Shown here: piece by piece, positions 1-5,532 of the stretch
How positions within the stretch are numbered: position 1 is the first letter of the stretch
Layout: every line of letters begins with the position of its first letter
Assembly (NCBI GenBank): GCA_021740025.1
Contig: JAIPAN010000060.1
Span: forward strand, 1 to 6,845
Length of the DNA: 6,845 bases
Source: Sphingobacteriaceae bacterium
Lineage (GTDB): Bacteria > Bacteroidota > Bacteroidia > Sphingobacteriales > Sphingobacteriaceae
Direction: 5' to 3'
Notes under the pieces: model-generated
The model's input: the letters and a program-made list of their open reading frames with translations, nothing else
The model's database searches: none
What the model was told of the DNA's origin: nothing
Program-made: the position numbers and the translations under genes

Positions 1-950
1 ATATAAGTATTTGAAGCTTCCATGACTATAAATTGCGCAAATATTTGTTGATGAGATAGCAAATGTTTGACCGGCCCATGCACCCATTTTATATGGCTAA
101 GGTCACCAAATTTTTGCTTAAAATCGTCACTACAAATTAATTCCTCGGGCGTAAGTGCGATAGCGCTTTCCATTAAGGGAAATTCATACAAACCTTGCCA
201 AATATCGCCAGCGCCCCGCTGTTGCAAGGCAATACGGTCTTCATGCAGTAGAACTACGTAGTTAAAAAACCGTTTTCGAGCAGGCTTTTGCTTCGATTTT
301 ACAGGTAAGTTTTGAATGGTTTTGGTACTGAAGGCAGTACAACTTGTACGCAATGGGCACGTTTCGCAAAGCGGATTAACAGGTTTGCACTGCAAGGCGC
401 CAAACTCCATAATGGCCTGGTTATACACACCGGCTAATTTTGGAGGTAATAGATCTTGTGCCAATATTAGAAATTGTTTTTTACCCTTACTAGAATTGAT
501 GGGCGTATTTATTCCAAAATATCGAGCCAATACACGAAACACGTTTCCGTCAAGTACTGCCCTTGCCTCATTGCTCGAAAAAGAAGAAATTGCAGCAGCT
601 GTGTACTCTCCTACACCTTTCAGGCGTAATAAATCAGCATAAGCACTAGGGAAGCGTCCATCAAACTGCTCCATAACCAATTTAGCGGTATGGTGCATGT
701 TCCTAGCTCTCGAATAATAACCCAAACCCTGCCAATCGTTTAAAATTTCGCCTTCACTAGCAGCAGCAAAATCGGCAATAGTTGGATAATGCGCTAAAAA
801 TCGGTGAAAATAAGGCAAACCCTGATCGACCCTGGTTTGTTGCAAAATAATTTCAGATAGCCAGAGGACATACGGATTGGTGCTATGCCGCCACGGTAAA
901 TCGCGTTTATGCTCCTGGTACCAGGCTATTAATTCGTTTGCAAGACTCAT
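1..950 (-). CDS. mutY: MutY, A/G-specific adenine glycosylase (3' end outside window)
   Basis: MutY removes adenine mispaired with 8-oxoguanine or guanine, starting base excision repair. I translated the reverse strand from the ATG at 950-948 and read 316 codons with no stop or frameshift before the window edge. E. coli MutY has 350 residues, so only the C-terminal end is missing. Visible landmarks: the catalytic Glu33 in WLSEIILQQTRV; the helix-hairpin-helix LKGVGEYTAAA (110-120); the catalytic Asp134 in VLDGN; and a complete 4Fe-4S ligand set Cys188-x6-Cys195-x2-Cys198-x5-Cys204. From about residue 225 comes the NUDIX-like domain that recognises 8-oxoG, including HLLSHQ near 297-301. The start is the family-typical one, MSLANELIAWYQ, shortly before the conserved LPWR. 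There is no Shine-Dalgarno sequence. The gene is divergent from the HU-like gene. Confidence 0.96.
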   Translation of the reverse strand, partial: MSLANELIAWYQEHKRDLPWRHSTNPYVLWLSEIILQQTRVDQGLPYFHRFLAHYPTIADFAAASEGEILNDWQGLGYYSRARNMHHTAKLVMEQFDGRFPSAYADLLRLKGVGEYTAAAISSFSSNEARAVLDGNVFRVLARYFGINTPINSSKGKKQFLILAQDLLPPKLAGVYNQAIMEFGALQCKPVNPLCETCPLRTSCTAFSTKTIQNLPVKSKQKPARKRFFNYVVLLHEDRIALQQRGAGDIWQGLYEFPLMESAIALTPEELICSDDFKQKFGDLSHIKWVHGPVKHLLSHQQIFAQFIVMEASNTY

Positions 951-965
951 TTGGTTATAAATTTG
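937..965 (+). promoter_or_regulatory. Candidate -33/-7 promoter facing the HU-like gene
   Basis: TTTG at 937-940, 17 bases, then TAAATTTG at 958-965 match the Bacteroidota sigma-A pattern TTG-N17-23-TAnnTTTG in both elements. The promoter would sit across the first codons and start of the divergent mutY and would give the HU-like mRNA a leader of about 150 nt. The match is from sequence only, and AT-rich DNA produces such matches by chance. Confidence 0.4.
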
Positions 966-978
966 AGTGTGTAGGCCA

Positions 979-986
979 CAAAAATA
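979..986 (-). promoter_or_regulatory. Candidate -7 box for mutY
   Basis: Read on the minus strand, these bases are TATTTTTG, an exact match to the Bacteroidota -7 consensus TAnnTTTG. They lie 29 bp before the mutY ATG, which would give a short leader of about 20-25 nt. I see no TTG at the usual -33 spacing, so only half of the promoter is supported. Confidence 0.35.
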
Positions 987-1059
987 GCTTAGTATTTGTT
1001 TTATAGCGACTTGCTTTAAAAAAATCGTGCATTTATTTCCCAAATTGATTTTAAAAAGA

Positions 1060-1067
1060 TACCTTTG
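1060..1067 (+). promoter_or_regulatory. Candidate proximal -7 box for the HU-like operon
   Basis: TACCTTTG exactly fits TAnnTTTG and is followed by GCAACCC, a context commonly seen at strong Bacteroidota promoters. It lies 52 bp before the HU-like ATG. No TTG is at the right -33 distance (the TTG at 1045-1047 is too close), though a T-rich stretch lies at 1032-1038. It is the more conventional promoter position for this operon than the match at 937-965. Confidence 0.5.
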
Positions 1068-1119
1068 CAACCCAAAAACAATACAACTATTATACATTAA
1101 AGCTATATAACACTAGACT

Positions 1120-1416
1120 ATGACTAAGGCAGAAATTATCGCAGAAATTGCTACTAAAACCGGAATTGAAAAAGGTGATGTACAAGAAACCGTTGAAGCG
1201 TTTTTTAAAGTTGTAAAAAACTCAATGGTAGGTGGAGAGAACGTATATGTAAGAGGATTTGGCAGTTTTATAGTGAAAAAACGTGCTAAAAAAACTGCTA
1301 GAAATATTTCTAAAAATACGGCCATTATTGTGCCTGAGCATTTTGTGCCTAGCTTTAAACCGGCCAAAGTATTTGTAGATAAAGTAAAAAACGGCAATAA
1401 ATCTAAAATTGCATAA
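1120..1416 (+). CDS. HU/IHF-family DNA-binding protein
   Basis: This 98-residue protein belongs to the HU/IHF family of small dimeric proteins that bend and compact DNA. The fold reads in order: N-terminal helices (residues 3-38, opening MTKAEIIAEIATKTG), the GFGSF signature (46-50), the basic beta-arm (51-75, KKRAKK then RNISKN) and the closing FKPAK strand and helix (79-91). At the arm tip the usual Arg-Asn-Pro is Arg-Asn-Ile (61-63), so the DNA-intercalating proline is absent; similar arms are typical of the HU-like group found across Bacteroidota, often labelled IHF beta. The lysine-rich tail (GNKSKIA) is short. The ATG fits the family start and has no Shine-Dalgarno sequence. The next gene begins 8 bp after the stop, so the two are very likely co-transcribed. 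Whether it acts as general HU or a more specific IHF-like factor cannot be told. Confidence 0.95.
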   Translation: MTKAEIIAEIATKTGIEKGDVQETVEAFFKVVKNSMVGGENVYVRGFGSFIVKKRAKKTARNISKNTAIIVPEHFVPSFKPAKVFVDKVKNGNKSKIA

Positions 1417-1424
1417 CATATATC

Positions 1425-2264
1425 ATGTTTAGCGCCAAGCAAATAGCTGTAATAGCATTAATAGCCGTACTAGTTGCTGCCTTGTTTTCGCTAAATATTA
1501 AAGGATTACAAAAAGAAGAGGCTTCGAAACCAACACCTGCTGCAAAAGAGCAAGCAGAAGTTGCACTTAGCCTAGAACAAGTTTCTGAATCTGCTAAACA
1601 AACCATAAATGCTAGTTTAGCCGCAGAAATTACTAGCTTAGAAACAGCGCTTAAAAACGCTGATGAGCCAAGCAAACTTGCCTTGTACAAGCAACTTGCT
1701 CAAAAATGGGACGATGTGAATGTGGCTACGCCAAGCGCATTTTATAAAGAATTGGTAGCACAAACAGAGTCATCGTACGAAAATTGGGTTAAAGCCGGTG
1801 ATCAATTAACCACCGCTTACCAAACTACCCAAGATTCTACAAGCCAGCCAGCTTTGGTACAGAAAGCAATTACTGCCTACCAAGCGGCCTTAAAACTAAA
1901 CCCGGCAAGCTTAGATGCAAAAACGGGCTTAGGCACTGCATACGTTAGCGGAACACCTAACCCCATGCAAGGGATTACTTTATTACTCGAAGTGGTAAAA
2001 GAAGATCCAAAAAATGTAAAGGCCAATACGAACCTTGGATTATTTTCTATGCGTTCGGGCCAATTTGACAAAGCGGTAACACGCTTTAAAACAGTTATTG
2101 AACAAAAACCCGATCCGGAAGCTTGGTTTTACCTAGCAACCTGTTACGAAAATTTGGGCCAAAACAAGGATGCCATTCTTGCTTATGAAAAAAGTAAAGA
2201 ATTAGCCGCCGACCCCGGATTGAGTAATTTTGTGGATCAAAAAATACAAGCATTAAAAAAATAA
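1425..2264 (+). CDS. TPR repeat protein with N-terminal membrane anchor
   Basis: This 279-residue protein has a short N-terminus, one hydrophobic segment (about residues 7-23, IAVIALIAVLVAALFSL), an Ala/Glu/Lys-rich linker (30-60), a helical region (60-115) and about four tetratricopeptide-like helix pairs: about 117-160 (ending AYQAALKLNP), 161-195, 197-230 (NLGLFSMRSGQFDKA) and 231-264 (FYLATCYENLGQNKDA). TPRs are protein-binding scaffolds. With Met-Phe-Ser-Ala-Lys before the hydrophobic stretch and no lipobox cysteine, it most likely stays anchored in the inner membrane with the repeats in the periplasm. It follows the HU-like gene by 8 bp and precedes the ribosomal-type gene by 29 bp. No enzymatic motif is visible and its partner is unknown. 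A TPR gene between HU-like and rng genes is, from memory, recurrent in Bacteroidota, so the position is not evidence of recent transfer. Confidence 0.9.
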   Translation: MFSAKQIAVIALIAVLVAALFSLNIKGLQKEEASKPTPAAKEQAEVALSLEQVSESAKQTINASLAAEITSLETALKNADEPSKLALYKQLAQKWDDVNVATPSAFYKELVAQTESSYENWVKAGDQLTTAYQTTQDSTSQPALVQKAITAYQAALKLNPASLDAKTGLGTAYVSGTPNPMQGITLLLEVVKEDPKNVKANTNLGLFSMRSGQFDKAVTRFKTVIEQKPDPEAWFYLATCYENLGQNKDAILAYEKSKELAADPGLSNFVDQKIQALKK

Positions 2265-2293
2265 CAGAATTTTAAAACATTAAAAGAAAAGCT

Positions 2294-2383
2294 ATGCCAA
2301 GCGGAAAGAAAAGAAAAAGACATAAAATGGCTACTCACAAACGTAAAAAGCGTTTAAGAAAAAACAGACACAAGAAAAAATAA
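2294..2383 (+). CDS. AURKAIP1/COX24-domain (bS22/mS38-like) small ribosomal protein
   Basis: This 29-codon gene starts MPSGKKRKRHKMATHKRKKR and ends LRKNRHKKK. Of its 29 residues, 21 are Lys, Arg or His and there are no acidic residues. The pattern is that of the tiny AURKAIP1/COX24-domain protein annotated throughout Bacteroidota, related to mitochondrial mS38 and mycobacterial bS22, which bind small-subunit rRNA near the decoding centre; that role here is inferred from family membership. The ATG at 2294 is preferred over the internal ATG at 2327 because MPSGKKRKRHK is the family start. An A-rich AAAAGAAAAG lies just upstream instead of a Shine-Dalgarno sequence. It follows the TPR gene by 29 bp and precedes a hairpin, so it is probably the last gene of the HU-like operon. 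It is easily missed because of its size. Confidence 0.88.
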   Translation: MPSGKKRKRHKMATHKRKKRLRKNRHKKK

Positions 2384-2411
2384 GCGCTTTTTTAAGCAAT
2401 CTTATTCTCGT

Positions 2412-2450
2412 TAACCTCCCGTTTTTACGTGGAGGTTATTCGTATTTGTT
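2412..2450 (+). terminator. Hairpin, probable intrinsic terminator of the HU-like operon
   Basis: TAACCTCC (2412-2419) pairs perfectly with GGAGGTTA (2431-2438). Inside the loop CGT (2420-2422) can also pair with ACG (2427-2429), leaving a four-T loop and one bulged T. The tail TTCGTATTTGTTTT (2439-2452) is T-rich but interrupted. Its position 28 bp after the stop of the small ribosomal gene fits a terminator. The imperfect T tract means some read-through into rng is possible; no clear promoter was found between here and rng. Confidence 0.6.
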
Positions 2451-2475
2451 TTAAAAAACTCTTCTTAAAAACATG

Positions 2476-2517
2476 TAACCGGTGCAAATCGGTTAATAAA
2501 TGAGTAGCCCTTGGTTA
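2476..2517 (+). promoter_or_regulatory. rng leader hairpin with an alternative pairing over the TTG start
   Basis: TAACCG (2476-2481) pairs perfectly with CGGTTA (2490-2495) around an 8-base loop, ending 15 bases before the rng start. The same left arm can instead pair with TTGGTTA (2511-2517), which contains the start codon: five Watson-Crick and two G-U pairs. The two folds exclude each other. The pairing is read directly from the sequence; any regulatory effect is inference, and short inverted repeats arise by chance in AT-rich DNA. Confidence 0.3.
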
Positions 2518-4061
2518 AAGAACTAATTATCAATTCTGGACCTCAGGGGTCCACAATTGCCTTATTACAAGACAAGCAACTCGTAGAACTAAACAAAGAG
2601 CAAGTCAACAACAATTATGCTGTTGGCGATATTTATTTGGGCAAAATCAAAAAGATTATGCCTGGCTTAAATGCTGCTTTTGTTGATGTTGGCTACGAGA
2701 AAGATGCTTTTTTGCATTACCTCGACCTTGGTCCGCAGGTAAAATCGTTGATGAAACTGACTAAATACATCAAGTCGGGCAACCATCAAGATAAATTATT
2801 AAACAATTTTAAGCTAGAAGAAGAAATTACCAAATCGGGTAAAATTGCCGATTTAGTAAGCCGCAACATGTTGTTGCCGGTACAAATTGCCAAAGAGCCC
2901 ATCTCTACCAAAGGGCCCCGCTTAAGTGCCGATTTGTCTATTGCCGGTCGCTTTGTGGTATTGGTACCTTTTTCAGATGCTACCTCTATCTCTAAAAAGA
3001 TAAAAAGCAATGGCGAACGTACCCGTTTGCGCAAAATTATCGAAAGCATTAAACCCAAAAACTTTGGCGTAATTATTCGCACCGTATCTGAAGGAAAAGG
3101 TGTAGAAGAATTACAAAAAGACCTCTTGGATTTGGTTGCTAAATGGGAACGCTTTACTACCCGTTTAAAAACTACCAACCCAGCAGAAAAAGTGCTGGGC
3201 GAAATGGGGCGCACTTCTACCATTCTTCGCGATATTTTAAACCCAGATTTTGCCAATATTCATATTGACGATGCCGCTTTATACGAAGAAGTACGAGCCT
3301 ATGTGCACGAAATTTCTCCGGAAATGGAGAAAATAGTAAAGCACTACAAACACAAAGAGCCCATTTTTGAGCATTTTGGTGTAGATAAGCAAATTAAAGC
3401 TGCCTTTGGCAGAACCGTAAATTTACCGGGTGGTGCGTATTTGGTAATTGAACATACCGAGGCTTTACACGTAATTGATGTAAACAGTGGAAACAGAACG
3501 GCTAGCAAAGAAAATCAAGACGAAAATGCTTTATTGGTAAACAAAGAAGCCGCTCGTGAAATTGCCCGCCAACTGCGTTTACGCGATATGGGTGGAATTG
3601 TGGTGGTCGATTTTATTGACATGCACAAACCAGCTAACCGCAAAGAATTGTTCGATTATTTACGTGAACAAATGAACTTAGATCGGGCTAAACACACCAT
3701 TTTACCTCCAAGTAAATTCGGTTTGGTGCAAATTACCCGCCAACGTGTTCGCCCAGAAATGAACATCATTACCAACGAAAAATGCCCATCGTGCGATGGT
3801 ACCGGTGAAATTAAAGCCAGCATAGTATTGTTAGATGATGTTGCCGCCAACTTGGCTTTCATTATTAAAGAGCAAAACGAAAAAAATATTACCCTCTGCG
3901 TGCATCCATACATTGAGGCCTATATTAAAAAAGGAATTTTCAACTTACAGTGGAAATGGTTCTTAAATTACGGCCGTTGGATTAAAGTAAAAGCAGAACC
4001 TTCTTACCACCTTACAGAATTCCATTTTCTGAATAGTAAAGAAGAAGAAATAAAGTTATAA
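2511..4061 (+). CDS. rng: RNase E/G-family endoribonuclease
   Basis: This 516-residue single-strand-specific endoribonuclease processes rRNA and starts mRNA decay in its family. An S1-like RNA-binding domain begins near residue 37 (VGDIYLGKIKKIMPGLNAAF) and carries a Lys-rich insert (about 80-130). The RNase H/DNase I-like catalytic core holds Asp323 in HVIDVNSG and Asp367 in VVVDFIDM, matching the Mg-binding D303 and D346 of E. coli RNase E. The Zn-link is CPSCDGTG with Cys425 and Cys428. Length is close to RNase G (489 in E. coli), and there is no long C-terminal degradosome scaffold; after the Zn-link only about 85 residues remain. The start is TTG: an in-frame TAG lies at 2505-2507, and the next Met is at residue 50, inside the S1 domain. 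It lacks a Shine-Dalgarno sequence. It lies downstream of the HU-like operon and upstream of radA in the same direction. Confidence 0.95.
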   Translation: MVKELIINSGPQGSTIALLQDKQLVELNKEQVNNNYAVGDIYLGKIKKIMPGLNAAFVDVGYEKDAFLHYLDLGPQVKSLMKLTKYIKSGNHQDKLLNNFKLEEEITKSGKIADLVSRNMLLPVQIAKEPISTKGPRLSADLSIAGRFVVLVPFSDATSISKKIKSNGERTRLRKIIESIKPKNFGVIIRTVSEGKGVEELQKDLLDLVAKWERFTTRLKTTNPAEKVLGEMGRTSTILRDILNPDFANIHIDDAALYEEVRAYVHEISPEMEKIVKHYKHKEPIFEHFGVDKQIKAAFGRTVNLPGGAYLVIEHTEALHVIDVNSGNRTASKENQDENALLVNKEAAREIARQLRLRDMGGIVVVDFIDMHKPANRKELFDYLREQMNLDRAKHTILPPSKFGLVQITRQRVRPEMNIITNEKCPSCDGTGEIKASIVLLDDVAANLAFIIKEQNEKNITLCVHPYIEAYIKKGIFNLQWKWFLNYGRWIKVKAEPSYHLTEFHFLNSKEEEIKL

Positions 4062-4064
4062 GTG

Positions 4065-4142
4065 ATGGGTTTTAGGTTGTATGTTTTTAAAATTGATTAA
4101 GAACCTGTAACTTAAAATCCAAAACTAAACCCTTTAACCCAT
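4065..4142 (+). promoter_or_regulatory. Inverted repeat spanning the rng-radA gap and reaching the radA start
   Basis: ATGGGTTTTAGG (4065-4076) is complementary to CCTTTAACCCAT (4131-4142) at 10 of 12 positions: seven pairs, a two-base mismatch, three pairs. The last paired base is the first T of the radA TTG codon. An alternative shorter stem, TAGGTT (4073-4078) with AACCTG (4102-4107), uses part of the same left arm. The stems are visible in the sequence. Whether they matter is inference, and the 54-base loop lowers the likelihood. A near-match -7 box TATGTTTT lies at 4080-4087. Confidence 0.25.
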
Positions 4143-5518
4143 TGGCTAAATCTAAATCAGCGTATTTCTGTCAAAGTTGCGGCTACGAGTCGGCCAAATG
4201 GCTAGGCAAGTGCCCCTCGTGCAACCAATGGAATACCTTTGTAGAAGAAGTTATTGAGAAAAATGCTGCTGCTATACCCGATTGGAAAACCAGCAATTCG
4301 GGCAAGAGAGCCAACAAACCGGCCGCCATACACGAAATTTCGTTTAAAGAAGAAAATAGATTAGTTACCCCCGATGCCGAACTGAACCGAGTATTGGGTG
4401 GAGGCATTGTGCCGGGTTCGTTGGTATTAATTGGTGGAGAACCCGGTATTGGTAAATCTACCCTCATGTTGCAGGTTTCCTTAAACTTACCGGGCTTAAA
4501 AGTACTGTATGTTTCGGGCGAAGAAAGCGAACAACAAATTAAAATGCGTGCCGAACGCTTGCTAAAAGCCAGCAAAGCCGATTGCTACATCTTAACCGAA
4601 ACTTCAACCCAAAATATTTTCAAACAAATTGAAGCCATAGCCCCTCAGTTGGTGGTTATAGATTCGATACAAACCCTGCATTCGGCGCATATAGAATCTA
4701 CTCCGGGCAGCGTATCGCAAGTACGCGAATGCACAGCCGAATTATTGCGCTTTGCCAAAGAAACCGGCACACCTGTATTTTTAATCGGCCACATTACCAA
4801 AGATGGCACCATTGCCGGACCAAAAATTTTGGAACATATGGTAGATACCGTTCTACAATTCGAGGGCGACCGTCACCACGTGTACCGCATTTTGCGTTCG
4901 GTAAAAAACCGTTTTGGCTCTGCTGCCGAATTGGGTATTTACGAAATGCAAGGCAGTGGCCTCCGCGAAGTTTCTAACCCATCCGAAATATTACTCTCTC
5001 AACGAGACGAACCCCTCAGTGGCATAACCATTTCGGCCATGTTAGAAGGTATGCGCCCCATGCTTATAGAAACCCAAGCCTTGGTAAGCCATTCGGCCTA
5101 CGGCACGCCTCAGCGTTCGGCTACGGGCTTTGATACCCGCCGTATGAATATGTTGCTGGCTGTGTTGGAAAAACGTTGTGGATTTCGCTTAAGTACTAAA
5201 GATGTGTTTTTAAATATTGCCGGTGGCTTACGGGTAGAAGATCCGGCAATAGATTTAGCTGTAGTGGTAGCCATTATTAGTTCGCATGAAGATATGCCGG
5301 TACCGACAAAAGCTTGTTTTGCAGCCGAGGTAGGTTTATCGGGAGAAATTAGAGCGGTGAACCGTATAGAGCAACGCATTGCCGAAGCCGAAAAATTAGG
5401 CTTTGAGCAAATTTACATCTCCAAATACAATAAAAAAGGCTTAGACTTAAAACGCTACCAAATAGAAATTAAAACCGTAGCCAAAGTCGAAGAAGTATTC
5501 TCGGCACTTTTTGGGTAA
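4142..5518 (+). CDS. radA: RadA (Sms), DNA repair and recombination ATPase
   Basis: RadA is a RecA-related hexameric ATPase that drives branch migration and processing of recombination intermediates in the cytoplasm. At 458 residues it has the usual length (E. coli 460). Domains in order: a four-Cys zinc finger (Cys10, Cys13, Cys24, Cys27; CQSCGYESAKWLGKCPSC); the RecA-like ATPase with Walker A GGEPGIGKST (98-107), Walker B LVVIDS (170-175) and the RadA-specific KNRFG motif (255-259); then a C-terminal Lon-protease-like domain (about 285-458) that in this family serves as a scaffold and not as a protease. The start is TTG, giving MAKSKSAYFCQSCGYES: no ATG or GTG lies in frame between it and the stop at 4094-4096, and the zinc finger starts nine residues later. 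No Shine-Dalgarno sequence is present. It follows rng by 80 bp and may share its transcript. Confidence 0.97.
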   Translation: MAKSKSAYFCQSCGYESAKWLGKCPSCNQWNTFVEEVIEKNAAAIPDWKTSNSGKRANKPAAIHEISFKEENRLVTPDAELNRVLGGGIVPGSLVLIGGEPGIGKSTLMLQVSLNLPGLKVLYVSGEESEQQIKMRAERLLKASKADCYILTETSTQNIFKQIEAIAPQLVVIDSIQTLHSAHIESTPGSVSQVRECTAELLRFAKETGTPVFLIGHITKDGTIAGPKILEHMVDTVLQFEGDRHHVYRILRSVKNRFGSAAELGIYEMQGSGLREVSNPSEILLSQRDEPLSGITISAMLEGMRPMLIETQALVSHSAYGTPQRSATGFDTRRMNMLLAVLEKRCGFRLSTKDVFLNIAGGLRVEDPAIDLAVVVAIISSHEDMPVPTKACFAAEVGLSGEIRAVNRIEQRIAEAEKLGFEQIYISKYNKKGLDLKRYQIEIKTVAKVEEVFSALFG

Positions 5519-5530
5519 AATCAACCTAAA
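5510..5530 (+). terminator. Weak hairpin at the radA stop, possible terminator
   Basis: TTTGGGT (5510-5516) can pair with ACCTAAA (5524-5530), with one G-U pair and a 7-base loop that holds part of the radA stop codon. The downstream GTTTATTTACT is T-rich but broken. The stem is AU-rich and weak. It is the only hairpin I could find in the 14-bp space between the converging genes. Confidence 0.25.
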
Positions 5531-5532
5531 GT

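Noticed and set aside
67..642. Plus-strand open frames at 67-261 and 316-642
   Set aside because: They lie inside mutY on the opposite strand, whose frame carries all catalytic and Fe-S residues; the plus-strand translations show no family features.
1113..1442. Minus-strand open frame opposite the HU-like gene
   Set aside because: It fully overlaps a clear HU-family gene. Its hydrophobic look comes from reading Lys/Ala-rich codons in antisense.
2384..2400. GCTT-TTTT-AAGC hairpin just after the small ribosomal gene
   Set aside because: Only four base pairs with a T loop and no clear T tail; the hairpin at 2412-2438 is much stronger.
2500..2526. ATG at 2500 as the real rng start with a frameshift into the rng frame
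   Set aside because: It would need a one-base change, and the TTG frame already gives a family-like N-terminus (VKELIINS) with a stop just upstream, so no frameshift is needed.
2786..3256. 156-codon minus-strand open frame inside rng
   Set aside because: Shadow of the rng S1 and catalytic coding frame; no own start context or recognisable domain.
4183..4977. Open frames within radA (minus 4183-4575, plus 4729-4977)
   Set aside because: Both overlap the zinc finger and ATPase domain of radA in other frames and resemble nothing.
5519..5532. Remnant of a lost CarB C-terminal domain after a premature stop
   Set aside because: Only 14 bp separate carB from radA and no frame on the minus strand inside radA resembles an MGS domain, so no recent nonsense mutation or frameshift is indicated.
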